Source: Spirochaetales bacterium
Lineage (GTDB): Bacteria; Spirochaetota; Spirochaetia; Treponematales; Treponemataceae
Length of the DNA: 52,802 nucleotides
Assembly: GCA_029098225.1 (NCBI GenBank)
Contig: JAQXNX010000029.1
Span: 1-52,802 of the forward strand
Reading direction: 5' to 3'
Shown here: piece after piece, positions 34,244 to 44,857 of the stretch
Layout of the letters: each line of letters opens with the position of its first letter
How positions within the stretch are numbered: position 1 is the stretch's first letter
Notes under the pieces: generated by a model
Databases searched by the model: none
What the model was told of the DNA's origin: nothing
What the model saw: only the letters and a program-made list of their open reading frames with translations
Made by a program: the position numbers and the translations under genes

Positions 34244-35953
34244 TTATAAAAGATTATAAGTTAAAGAAAAATCAATTTCAACACCGTGAGAAAATTTTCC
34301 GCCTATGTGATAATTATTAAAAATAAAGGTATAAGCGCACTTTAAATCCAGTGAAGTTCTTGAATTTACAATAACATTTCCTTCTGCAGAAATTGTATTA
34401 AGAAAATATGGAGTTCCGCAAAGCCACATCCATCTTGCATCATTTAGAATCTCGTTATAATTTGAATCATCCGGATCTAACTCGCCGTCTTTAAATTCCT
34501 TATACTTTTCCCGCGGATAATAAACATATTTTCCATCCTCATTTGTTTCTGAATGAAAAATAGAAAAATCATGTTCGCCTTTAGCAAGGAAAAGATAGCT
34601 TAAATCAAAAGTATATTTCTGAGGCTTTTGATAGCCAAAACCTGTTTTAATTCCAAAACTGTCAGGACCATAAGGAGAACCAATCCAGGTGTTAACTTCA
34701 TCTGTTATAAGATTATCGCCGCGTGTTCTGTAAAGAGAACTTTCGGGATTCTGCTTTATGTATAAATACGGAGTTGTATACATTGCTTCGGTATAAGCAT
34801 TAAAAATTCCATCTTCGCCGGGAACAATGAATTCAAAACCAAGCTGTCCGCCAAGACTATCAGGATAAAGCTTTCCGGTTTTATCGCGCTCCGTTGGAAG
34901 CTGAAGTTCATTCTGTGCATAAAGCGCATATAATCTAAAATTCTGAATTGGCTGCCAGTCTATAAGGCCTGCAAGATATGCGCAGAAATGATTTTCTGTA
35001 TAACCGGGTCCTTTGTCATATTCTGTCCAGGAAGAAAACTGATGCATTACCATCAAAGGATTTAAGTAACGCAGCTCAAAAGGAGCATTCAGCATGGAAC
35101 CTTCAAGAGCAGAAAATTTAAATGTCTTATGAGGCCTGATTGTAAACTGATGAATATAAAACCATTTTTCTCTGCCGGAATCTCCGCTGCCTCCGCTTAT
35201 CTGAATTATATCCATTGAATATTTAAAATATTTTGAAAACAAATTTAAGTTGGCATAAGCATCGGTTTCAAAAGTGTGATTATAAATTACGCTTCCGAAT
35301 TTTGAATCTCCAATCTGAAAGCCTTCTTTTCCTATATGAAAATTCACACCCCAGTTATCAAACATATAAGCTGTAGAACCATAAGCAAAACGAGGAAGGA
35401 TATATTCTATATCTCCATTGCGGTAAGGGAAATTTGTAAAGCTGTCATTCCGGCTGGAACCATAATGACTTTTGCCGACAAAAGGATCTGTCTGAATTGT
35501 TACGTAATCTGCAAATCCAAATTTTAAAGGAAAGGTTGCAAGATTATCTTTATAAAAATAATTAAAGGTCCATGGAATATCATCATTGCTTTTATAATAA
35601 AATTCAGGATTCAGCTTTATTCTAAAATCAAATAAAAACGGAGAAAGATTTAACAAAACTTTTTTTCCATAAAGAAATTCGCTTGTCTGTTCGTAAATAT
35701 CATACAAAACGCCGTCGAGCTTATCATAATCAATCTGATCAAAATAGAATTTAATTTCTGCAATTGTCATCATTGAATTTTCAATAAAGAATGTAATTTT
35801 TTGAGACATAGCAAGAGTTTTCAAATTATTGTATATCCAGTGATTTGATGGAAGAATTTGTGAATTATTAAAGGCCTGTGCCTGTAGAGAATTTTTAAAG
35901 CCAAAAAATGTAAATAAAATAAAAGCTAATGAAAGAGTAATTTTTTTTCTCAT
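34244..35953 (-). CDS. Wzi-like outer-membrane beta-barrel protein 3
   Basis: This 569-aa exported protein has a signal peptide ending SLQA-Q near residue 25 and SQILPSNHWIYNNLKTL at the start of the mature part. FELRYLNPLMVMHQFSSW is the Wzi hallmark. It is clearly paralogous to the 579-aa protein along its whole length (the SWIGSPFGPD and TTPYxYxKQ segments are shared). The mature end is FSLTYNLL. The 98-bp gap to the next gene holds an AT-rich hairpin. Three such proteins in tandem suggest separate glycans or a multi-part surface layer. Confidence 0.78.
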   Translation of the reverse strand: MRKKITLSLAFILFTFFGFKNSLQAQAFNNSQILPSNHWIYNNLKTLAMSQKITFFIENSMMTIAEIKFYFDQIDYDKLDGVLYDIYEQTSEFLYGKKVLLNLSPFLFDFRIKLNPEFYYKSNDDIPWTFNYFYKDNLATFPLKFGFADYVTIQTDPFVGKSHYGSSRNDSFTNFPYRNGDIEYILPRFAYGSTAYMFDNWGVNFHIGKEGFQIGDSKFGSVIYNHTFETDAYANLNLFSKYFKYSMDIIQISGGSGDSGREKWFYIHQFTIRPHKTFKFSALEGSMLNAPFELRYLNPLMVMHQFSSWTEYDKGPGYTENHFCAYLAGLIDWQPIQNFRLYALYAQNELQLPTERDKTGKLYPDSLGGQLGFEFIVPGEDGIFNAYTEAMYTTPYLYIKQNPESSLYRTRGDNLITDEVNTWIGSPYGPDSFGIKTGFGYQKPQKYTFDLSYLFLAKGEHDFSIFHSETNEDGKYVYYPREKYKEFKDGELDPDDSNYNEILNDARWMWLCGTPYFLNTISAEGNVIVNSRTSLDLKCAYTFIFNNYHIGGKFSHGVEIDFSLTYNLL

Positions 35954-36085
35954 AGGAAAAATATAACCTTTAATACAAAAAAAACATAGTATTTTATCAA
36001 AAAAAAATATAAAATAAATATGTATGTATTATTTTGCTGTACGGCTTTAACGCTGCAGCAAAGATTTATTGGAGTATTAAAAAAT

Positions 36086-37198
36086 ATGAAAGTTGCGATT
36101 GTCCATGACTGGCTTGTAAATTACGGTGGTGCGGAACGAGTCGTAGAAGAATTATTAAAAATTTTTCCAGAGGCTGAGATTTATACATTAGTATATAATA
36201 AAAAAAAGATGGCCTCGCATTTTCCTCCTGAAAAAATTCATACCTCCTTTGTACAGAAAATTCCTTTTTCTTCAAAGCTTTATACAAAACTACTTTCACT
36301 TATGCCAAAGGCTTTTGAAAGCTTTGATTTTTCGGATTACGATTTAATTATCTCTTCATCATCTTCATGTGCAAAAGGAATTATTACTCCAACCTCTTCA
36401 ACATATATTGCTTATATCCACTCGCCTATGCGTTATGCCTGGGATTTATATTTTGATTATTTTAAGCGTTCAGGTTTTCTAACAAGATTTTTTATGAAAC
36501 GTCAGATGCCAAAAATAAGACAATGGGATTTTATTTCCAGCCAGCGGATTGATTATATAATTGCAAATTCTTCTTACATTTCCAGAAGAATAAAAAAATT
36601 CTGGGGAAGAGATTCTCAGGTAATTTATCCTCCGGTAGATACAAAGCGTCTTGGCTGGAATGGAAAAGCAAGTGAAGATTTTTATGTTGTCTTCAGTCGT
36701 TTTGTTTCTTATAAAAGAATTGATCTTGCAATTTCTGCCTGTGGTGAGCTTGGAAAAAAACTTGTTGTTATTGGAAGCGGTTCACAGGAAAAAGAATTAA
36801 AAAAGCTTGCTTCAAAATATCATAATTCAGAAATTAAATTTACAGGAAGAATTAGTGATGAAGAAGTAAAGGATTATCTTCAGAGATGTAAGGCATTAAT
36901 TTTCTGTGCGGAAGAAGATTTTGGAATTATTCCTGTAGAAGCACAGGCTTGCGGCCGGCCTGTAATTGCATTTAAAAAAGGCGGCGCTCTTGAAACCGTT
37001 AAAGAAAATGTTACTGGAATTTTCTTTGAAGAACAGGAAACTCAAAGCGTTGTAAATGCAGTCAAAAAGTTTGAAGAGCTTTATGATAAAAATGCATTTT
37101 CTCCACAAGCGATCTGTGAACATGCCCAGAACTTCAGTTCAGAAAAATTCCAGAATAATATAAAGCAGCTTGTCTCAAAAGTTCAAAAACAGAATTAA
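36086..37198 (+). CDS. Glycosyltransferase family 4
   Basis: This 370-aa GT-B enzyme starts MKVAIVHDWLVNYGGAERV, has IAYIHSPMRYAWDLYFDYF mid-protein and the donor-site motif CAEEDFGIIPVEAQACGRP (Glu-x7-Glu). The pattern resembles mannosyltransferases of the WbaZ type. The frame is open further upstream (to 36020), but I choose the ATG at 36086 with GGAG 11 nt before it. Its stop lies 5 nt from that of the ABC permease gene on the other strand, leaving no room for a terminator. Confidence 0.87.
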   Translation: MKVAIVHDWLVNYGGAERVVEELLKIFPEAEIYTLVYNKKKMASHFPPEKIHTSFVQKIPFSSKLYTKLLSLMPKAFESFDFSDYDLIISSSSSCAKGIITPTSSTYIAYIHSPMRYAWDLYFDYFKRSGFLTRFFMKRQMPKIRQWDFISSQRIDYIIANSSYISRRIKKFWGRDSQVIYPPVDTKRLGWNGKASEDFYVVFSRFVSYKRIDLAISACGELGKKLVVIGSGSQEKELKKLASKYHNSEIKFTGRISDEEVKDYLQRCKALIFCAEEDFGIIPVEAQACGRPVIAFKKGGALETVKENVTGIFFEEQETQSVVNAVKKFEELYDKNAFSPQAICEHAQNFSSEKFQNNIKQLVSKVQKQN

Positions 37199-37203
37199 TT
37201 CAA

Positions 37204-38076
37204 TTAAATAACATCTACGAAGGTTCTTTCATTTCTGCAGAACAGAATAAGACCAAAGAACAAAAGAACCAGAGTAGTAGCTATACTTGAAATTATCATC
37301 TGATAAGGAACATGACCTGCTCCGTAAAAGAAAACCCTGAATAACTCAATAGGAGCACTCATAGGATTTACATAGTAGAGCCACATAAACCTTTGAGGAG
37401 CTTCGCTGAGCGGATAAACAACTGGAGTAGCATACATGGCAAGACTCATTCCAAAGCCAAGCAGCATATTTAAATCGCGGTATTTTGTTGTAAGAGAAGA
37501 AATGATGATTCCCATACTTCCGCCCATAATTCCAATCCATAGAATAATTAACGGAAAAGCAAATACCCACCAGGTTGGTCTGACAGCAGAGCCGGTAACA
37601 ATGAAATATATGTATAAACATATTAAAAGGCAGAACTGAATTCCAAGTTTAATAACCTGCCCTGCAACTAAAGAAATTGGGACGGTCAGTCGCGGGAAAT
37701 ATACCTTACCAAATATTCCTGCATTAGAAGAAAAAACTCCGGCACAATTTGTTAATGAAGCATTGAAGAAGCTCCACAGCATATTACCGCCATAGTAAAA
37801 GAGAATGTACGGAATTCCATCTGTTCCTATCTGAGCAAGCTGTCCAAAGATGAACATCCAGACAATTGAAGAAAATACAGGATTTAATATATACCATAAG
37901 GGTCCAAGAATTGTCTGTTTATAATTGACTACAAAATCTCTTTTGATAAAAAGCTTTATAAGATATTTATAATCCCAGACTTCCTTTAAACGTAAGTCAA
38001 GAAGCTTACGCTTTGCAGAAATTACTTTTGTCCACTGAGGTTCAGTAGTCTGAGTTTCTTCTTTTAATGCTTCCAT
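37204..38076 (-). CDS. ABC-2 polysaccharide export permease (Wzm/TagG-like)
   Basis: This 290-aa inner-membrane protein has six helices in the ABC-2 pattern. The cytoplasmic N-terminus includes LIKLFIKRDFVVNYKQTILGPLW, the family's interface motif, and the C-terminal part has YYVNPMSAPIELFRVFFYGAG. It should form the channel that exports a lipid-linked glycan or teichoic-acid-like polymer. Its ATPase partner (Wzt/TagH) is not next to it, nor anywhere in this window. It is the last gene of the phosphonate operon and starts 1 nt after pntC stops. Confidence 0.88.
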   Translation of the reverse strand: MEALKEETQTTEPQWTKVISAKRKLLDLRLKEVWDYKYLIKLFIKRDFVVNYKQTILGPLWYILNPVFSSIVWMFIFGQLAQIGTDGIPYILFYYGGNMLWSFFNASLTNCAGVFSSNAGIFGKVYFPRLTVPISLVAGQVIKLGIQFCLLICLYIYFIVTGSAVRPTWWVFAFPLIILWIGIMGGSMGIIISSLTTKYRDLNMLLGFGMSLAMYATPVVYPLSEAPQRFMWLYYVNPMSAPIELFRVFFYGAGHVPYQMIISSIATTLVLLFFGLILFCRNERTFVDVI

Positions 38077-38077
38077 A

Positions 38078-39925
<1,848 letters not shown>

Positions 39926-41053
39926 TTATTTATTTAAAAAATTCATAAGTGCAATTTTATTTTCAACTGGTGTTGTTTTTGGACGTCCCAAATCTTTTCT
40001 TGCACCTTTTCGTACAAGAACTTCAATAAAGGTGAGTTTTTCTTTTGTGTCTTTTTCCTTAAGTACAGCTTCCAGTTCTTCCGGGGTTTCAACCTTAATT
40101 ACATTTTCATAACCGCAGCCTGCGGCAATTGCACAAAGGTCAATTTCGCGGCCGACTGTAGGCTGACCACCAACTGAATCATGAGCTCCATTATTCAAAA
40201 CAAAATGAGTGTAATTACCTGGCTTTCTGCTGCCGATTGTTGCCATACCGCCCATCTGCATAATGCTTGCTCCATCACCGTCAAGACAGAAAACCTGACG
40301 GTCTTTTTTCTGAAGTGCAATAGAAAGTGCAATCTGACTCGCATGTCCCATTCCACCTACAGTAAGGAAATCGCGCTCGTGGCCCTGATTATATTTATCG
40401 CGAAGTTCATAAAGCTCACGGCTTATCATACCTGTTGTAGAAACAAAGGCTGTTTTTCCATCTGCGGCAAGCATGATTTTTTCAATTGCCTCTTCACGGC
40501 TCATTTTTCCTGAAACTGGAATATTGTTCTGAAGTATGTAGTCATCAAAGGTTCCTTTGCGGATAACAAAAGCATACTGTGCATTATTTTCTTTGATATA
40601 TTTATAAGCCTTTTCAAACTGAGCAGGCAGGTCTTCTTCTTTGTCACTCAAAACCTCATAAGGAACTTTCATTGCATCTAAAAGATCACAGGTAACCTTT
40701 CCCTGTTTTACATGCTGAGGTTCGTCATGAACTCCAGGTTCTCCACGCCAGCCGATTACAATCAGCATAGGAATAGAATAAACATCAGGGTCTGCAATGG
40801 ACATAAGAGGGTTTACCATATTTCCTTCGCCGGAGTTCTGCATATAAATCATAGGAATTTTACCGGTTGCAAGATGATAGCCGGTTGCAAGACCAGTAGC
40901 ACTTCCTTCGTTTGCAGAAATGATATGATTTGAAGCAGGTGCATTGTCTGTGATATATGCACAAAGATTTTTTAAAAGTGAATCCGGAACTCCTGCAAAA
41001 AAGTCAGTTCCGTTTTTTATTAATAAATCGTAAAAATATGATGGTCTGATCAA
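39926..41053 (-). CDS. aepY: Phosphonopyruvate decarboxylase
   Basis: This 375-aa thiamine-diphosphate enzyme decarboxylates phosphonopyruvate to phosphonoacetaldehyde. That step makes the PEP mutase reaction irreversible. Glu49 in ANEGSATGLA activates the cofactor. GDGASIMQMGGMATIG (259-274) to NNGAHDSVGGQ (287-297) forms the metal/diphosphate site, and GWRGEPGVHDEPQH is typical of Ppd. The length is normal. It lies between aepX and pntC. A 66-nt gap to aepX holds a GCAGGC-ATA-GCCTGC hairpin. Confidence 0.95.
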   Translation of the reverse strand: MIRPSYFYDLLIKNGTDFFAGVPDSLLKNLCAYITDNAPASNHIISANEGSATGLATGYHLATGKIPMIYMQNSGEGNMVNPLMSIADPDVYSIPMLIVIGWRGEPGVHDEPQHVKQGKVTCDLLDAMKVPYEVLSDKEEDLPAQFEKAYKYIKENNAQYAFVIRKGTFDDYILQNNIPVSGKMSREEAIEKIMLAADGKTAFVSTTGMISRELYELRDKYNQGHERDFLTVGGMGHASQIALSIALQKKDRQVFCLDGDGASIMQMGGMATIGSRKPGNYTHFVLNNGAHDSVGGQPTVGREIDLCAIAAGCGYENVIKVETPEELEAVLKEKDTKEKLTFIEVLVRKGARKDLGRPKTTPVENKIALMNFLNK

Positions 41054-41119
41054 AATGTTTTCTCCATATTATTTAAGTCGCAGGCATAGCCTGCTCTGAG
41101 CCGGTTTTTCGATTTTAGG

Positions 41120-42418
41120 CTACTTAGTCCCCGGAATTAATTCCAGAATTTCTTTAATAGGCATACAAATATCGTTTACTTCGAGGGAACGTTCTGCCTG
41201 TAAAATTGTTTCTGCACATTTTTTCATTGCAGGATAGCTTGCGCGAAGCATGTGGTTTGCATAAATGATGATGTTTGCCCCCCACTCTGCAAGTTCATTT
41301 TCTGTAAACTGATTATAAGTTGTTGGAACAAGAACGATTGGAATATTTTTATACTCTGCACGGAACTTCTGGCAGAACTCCTTAATGTCCATTCCGCTCT
41401 TGTCTTTTGAGTGAATCATTACACCATCGGCTCCGGCACGAACAGCAGCGAAAGCTTTTGCAATTGCTTCATCGACTGAATAACCGGCAATGATTTCTTC
41501 AATGCGGGCAATAATCATAAAGTCTTTTGTAACCTGAGCTTTTTTACCGGCAGCAATTTTTTCGCAGAATTCTTCTTCTGTTGCAAGAACCTGTTTAGCT
41601 TCGGTTCCAAAAAGTGAATTCTTTTTAAGACCTTTTTTATCTTCGATGATTACGGCACTTACACCATTACGTTCCAAAGTACGTACAGTAAATACAAAGT
41701 GCTCCGGAATATCGCCAGTATCACCGTCATAAATGATTGGCTTTGTAGTACATTCAAGAATATCGGTAAGGGAATGCATACGTGTTGTAAGGTCAACGGC
41801 TTCGATATCAGGCTTTCCTTTTGAAGTTGAATCTGTAAGAGAAGATGACCACATTCCGTCAAAGCGGTGAATTCCGTCGGCTTTTTCGACTTCTGCATTT
41901 TCTACAATAAGTCCGCTTAAACCGCTGTGGGCTTCCATAATACGTACAATTTTTTTTGCTGCAATAAGACGCCTTAAAGTTGCACGGCGTACATCAGGAG
42001 TTGTTCCGATTGCTGAAGCATTTTCTGCAAGAGCAGAAGAATTAATTCCCTGTGTATAAGGGATTTCTACAACCTGACCGCCCCACTCTTTCATTACTGC
42101 AAAAACTTCATCACGGATATGATTAAGATAATTTGTTTTCCAGTCATCTCCATGGATGATGTAATCAGGCTTATATTTTTTTAGGTTTGGAACATAACTC
42201 CAGTCTTCCTGAGGAACTACTTTTGCAACGCCTTTTATATTTTCTACAACAGTTTTACGCTGTTCATAAGTAAGATAAGGTAAACGCTTGTGAGAAACAA
42301 TTGCACTGTCTGTTAAAAGACCAATTGTAAGCTCGCCAAGCTTTGCCCCTTCATTAATAATGTTGATAATTCCAGGATGAATAATATCTCCTGTTATTCC
42401 AAGATATACACTTTTCAT
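41120..42418 (-). CDS. aepX: PEP mutase with N-terminal nucleotidyltransferase-like domain
   Basis: This 432-aa protein has a PEP mutase domain (about residues 215-432) with the hallmark EDKKGLKKNSL (259-269) and IYDGDTGD metal region. It converts phosphoenolpyruvate to phosphonopyruvate, forming the C-P bond. Residues 1-140 resemble a TagD/GCT-type cytidylyltransferase (LLTDSAIVSHKRLPYLTYEQR, HGDDWKTN). However, the catalytic HxGH reads HPGI (14-17), with Ile where the second His should be, so this domain may be inactive or structural. The start overlaps the previous gene by 4 nt. Confidence 0.93.
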   Translation of the reverse strand: MKSVYLGITGDIIHPGIINIINEGAKLGELTIGLLTDSAIVSHKRLPYLTYEQRKTVVENIKGVAKVVPQEDWSYVPNLKKYKPDYIIHGDDWKTNYLNHIRDEVFAVMKEWGGQVVEIPYTQGINSSALAENASAIGTTPDVRRATLRRLIAAKKIVRIMEAHSGLSGLIVENAEVEKADGIHRFDGMWSSSLTDSTSKGKPDIEAVDLTTRMHSLTDILECTTKPIIYDGDTGDIPEHFVFTVRTLERNGVSAVIIEDKKGLKKNSLFGTEAKQVLATEEEFCEKIAAGKKAQVTKDFMIIARIEEIIAGYSVDEAIAKAFAAVRAGADGVMIHSKDKSGMDIKEFCQKFRAEYKNIPIVLVPTTYNQFTENELAEWGANIIIYANHMLRASYPAMKKCAETILQAERSLEVNDICMPIKEILELIPGTK

Positions 42419-43656
42419 GCAGTCTTCTCCATTTTCTTTGGATTATTAAGTTCATTTGATTTTTCAATAAGATAATCTGCAGCAAGTTTTCCGGCAGAAC
42501 CGATATTGCTCCAGCACTGTTCAATAATTTTATCTCTTTGAGAATCAGAAGAATTTGAACTGATAGCATTATCAATAATGCTTTTTATTTGAGGGAAATC
42601 TTCCTCTTTTAATTGATGTCCGATTTCTGGTAAAACTCTGATTGTCCATAATTCTTCATCAAGCCAGGCTGCATCGTAAGGCGCAGAATTGAATGAAGTA
42701 TCTGCATAAATAAATGGCTTTTTAAATACAAAGGCAAAGTCAAAAATAACACCCGAATAATCGGAAATAAGCAAATCAGCTTTATTGAGGACATCAAAAT
42801 TGTCGTTATCTCTGTTCCATGAAAGATTCTTACAGTCTGCATATTTTTTTACAAGATTATCAAGCAAATCCTTTTCTGCAGTATAAGACTGAGGATGAGG
42901 ACGGATAACAATTTCATAACCGGTATTCAAAAGTGCATCTATTATCTTTTCTCCAAAGCGGGAAAGGATTCCACTTTCGCCCCAGGTTGGAGCAAGAAGA
43001 ATTGTTTTTTGATTCGATTCACTTTTTGGACGCTCCCGGTTATTAAGCATATCCATATAAGTACAGCCGACTGTTTTGATTTCTTTAGCTGGGACTCCAT
43101 GCTTTTCTTCTATCTGGCGGATTTGCTCCATCTGATAAGGTCCGCTTACAAGAACTGCATCATAAAAATCTAGCGCAAACATTCTGTAAGAAGAAGGATC
43201 GCTTATCATATGAACAATGTGAACATAATAATCTACATTTTTACTTCTCTTCCATTGATAAACATCAAGACCTGGAGTTGTACTAAGACAAATTCCCGCA
43301 TTCATCATATTAAGACGGGCAAAAGCTTTGTTTCCTTCTCCAATAAATTCAGCTTTAACATGCTCGTATTTTTCTGAAAGACCCGGATCGTCGGGAGAAG
43401 CCGTCCAGTAAACAATATCTATACCACGTTTTTCGAATTCATCACAAATCGGTTTAAAAACATTCCAATAACGCTTGTGATCTGAAAAAATTACATAAGG
43501 AATTTTAGAATTACTGATTTTTGCTGCTTTTCCACCACTTAATATAAATTTCAATTTCATAAAAAGGCGCTGACCAAAGAATAATGCAGTTGAAACAACA
43601 CCAATTAAAATTGAAAAGAGCATACTACCCGTTCCCGGGTCAATGTATAAAAACAT
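42415..43656 (-). CDS. CDP-glycerol glycerophosphotransferase-family (TagF-like) protein
   Basis: This 413-aa protein has an N-terminal membrane segment (about residues 8-36) and then a GT-B-like transferase with LLAPTWGESG, EIVIRPHPQS (His of the family motif) and LISDYSGVIFDFAF. Members move phospho-alcohols from CDP-activated donors to glycans or teichoic acids. Heading an operon that makes CMP-AEP, it is the best candidate for the enzyme that puts AEP on a glycan; that substrate is inferred. The start has an AGGAT site, and a promoter with an embedded palindrome lies just upstream. Confidence 0.85.
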   Translation of the reverse strand: MFLYIDPGTGSMLFSILIGVVSTALFFGQRLFMKLKFILSGGKAAKISNSKIPYVIFSDHKRYWNVFKPICDEFEKRGIDIVYWTASPDDPGLSEKYEHVKAEFIGEGNKAFARLNMMNAGICLSTTPGLDVYQWKRSKNVDYYVHIVHMISDPSSYRMFALDFYDAVLVSGPYQMEQIRQIEEKHGVPAKEIKTVGCTYMDMLNNRERPKSESNQKTILLAPTWGESGILSRFGEKIIDALLNTGYEIVIRPHPQSYTAEKDLLDNLVKKYADCKNLSWNRDNDNFDVLNKADLLISDYSGVIFDFAFVFKKPFIYADTSFNSAPYDAAWLDEELWTIRVLPEIGHQLKEEDFPQIKSIIDNAISSNSSDSQRDKIIEQCWSNIGSAGKLAADYLIEKSNELNNPKKMEKTA

Positions 43657-43686
43657 ATTTTTATCCTATTTTATATTAATCAAATA

Positions 43687-43715
43687 TATATATATTATTC
43701 TATAGAATAACTCAA
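43687..43715 (-). promoter_or_regulatory. Phosphonate operon promoter with 16-bp palindrome in spacer
   Basis: On the minus strand: TTGAGT (43710-43715), a 17-nt spacer and TATATA (43687-43692). The perfect palindrome TTATTCTATAGAATAA occupies 43695-43710, almost the whole spacer. A repressor or MerR-type activator could bind there. Confidence 0.55.
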
Positions 43716-43789
43716 ATTCAGATTAAAAACAACTTGTTTGGATAATAATTTTTGAATTGAAATTTATGATATATAAAACGCGCAAAGGA

Positions 43790-43974
43790 TTGTAGCAGCG
43801 CCGAAGGCGGCCTCCCAGCGAGCGACGGCTGAAAGCCGGCAAAATGCTCCGGTGGAGCATTTTGAGCGAGTCTCCGAGCAGCTTTGCTGCGAAGGCATGC
43901 GAAGCATGGGAGGCTGAAGTGCGGTTAGCACGGAACTGCGAAAAGCCTGGTTTTTGCGGTAAGCAAAAATGCGC
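43790..43974. repeat. GC-rich multi-hairpin repeat element
   Basis: The outer stem is GCCTCCCA (43810-43817) with TGGGAGGC (43907-43914). Inside lie CGGCT-GAA-AGCCG, AAAATGCTCC-GGT-GGAGCATTTT (43841-43863), GCAGC-TTT-GCTGC and GCATGC-GAA-GCATG. Further right come GTGC-GGTTA-GCAC and TTTTTGC-GGTAA-GCAAAAA (43951-43969). The GC content is far above the flanks. It fills the gap between the phosphonate promoter and the recombinase remnant, and no coding frame is convincing. Confidence 0.65.
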
Positions 43975-43975
43975 C

Positions 43976-44590
43976 CTAAATTGTTTTATCAAACTCCCTT
44001 TTACCAGAGACTTTTGACCATGCATCACTCATAATTTCTGTTCGATAACCTAAAACAATTTTTACGATTTTTATATCTGTTTCCTGGGCAAGGATTGTCG
44101 CACAAAAATGCTTTAGACTATGAAAAACAATATTTCGTTCTTTGCGTTCTTTTGTACTTATTCCGATTTTCTTTAAATTCTCATAAAAAACATAACTTGA
44201 TTCAGTAAAATATGGATTAGTTCTTGCAAGAGCTGCATGCATAATTTGAGATGGTATGGCCATGTGCAATATATTGTTTTATAAAATCAGATTTTTCATA
44301 ATCCCAGAAGTCATGTAAAAAGCTGCAAAGCTCATATTTTTGAGCGCATGGAATAATAAGTTTTGAATCTGACGTTCCTAAAGTAATTTGAAAAGTATAT
44401 TTATAGAATGCTCTGGAATTGCTTCTTGAAGAAGGGATTCCATGCTGGAGCCAATAAATTGCAATCATAATTGCTTCATCACGTTTTTTTACATGAGTAC
44501 TCTTAACTGTCTTAATCAGACCAGACTCTGGTTCAATAAAATGAACTCGGAAATAACCGCTTGAATTTTTGATAAGTAAAACTTTTTCAT
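43976..44590 (-). pseudogene. Tyrosine recombinase (integrase) remnant
   Basis: An ATGAAAAAG start (44588-44590) is one base out of frame with the arm-binding N-terminal domain. That domain reads GYFRVHFIEPESGLIKTVKS and ends near FWDYEKSDFIKQYIAHGHTIS. The central core, including the first catalytic Arg, is missing. After a frame change the C-terminal catalytic piece follows with FHSLKHFCATIL (the HxLRH box, Arg to Lys). In LGYRTEIMSDAW the nucleophile Tyr is not in place. It ends at 43976. Two shifts and a deletion make it inactive. Confidence 0.85.
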
Positions 44591-44642
44591 ATTTACACTT
44601 GGATATTCGTTTTATATAAAACTATTATCGAAGGTTACTAAA

Positions 44643-44804
44643 AAAAGATTGCATTAATTTACAATCTTTTATACAAATTGATGCAACAATGATTTTTTGA
44701 ATTTGATTGAAGGATAAATGATTATAAGAATATGAAAAGCATGAAGTGAATAAATCTATATAACATAATGAATTATATAAAAAAAACTCGTCTTGATTGA
44801 CGAG
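44643..44804 (-). terminator. Terminator of the lost tRNA, and a second hairpin
   Basis: On the minus strand CTCGTC-AATCAA-GACGAG (plus 44787-44804) is followed by at least seven T residues, a textbook terminator directly after the tRNA 3' end. A second hairpin, AAAGATTG/CAATCTTT, lies at about 44643-44670. Confidence 0.8.
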
Positions 44805-44813
44805 CTTTTGAAG

Positions 44814-44835
44814 AGCGGATGAAGGGAGTCGAACC
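44814..44835 (-). other. tRNA 3'-end fragment, likely tRNA-Gly attachment site
   Basis: The minus strand reads GGTTCGACTCCC and then TTCATCCGCT: a T-loop (TTCGACT), the 3' half of a T-stem and a 7-nt acceptor arm with discriminator T. The acceptor GCGGATG and U73 point to tRNA-Gly. The 5' side of the T-stem and all other arms are absent. Such short 3' copies are left at the far end of elements that integrate into tRNA genes. The tRNA terminator lies on its left, so the element should lie to the right. Confidence 0.7.
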
Positions 44836-44857
44836 ATAGAATGACTCCAACACCATG

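Noticed and set aside
43790..43974. Group II intron or rRNA fragment
   Set aside because: No domain V/VI-like end and no reverse transcriptase; it is too short and its hairpins do not match rRNA that I recognise.
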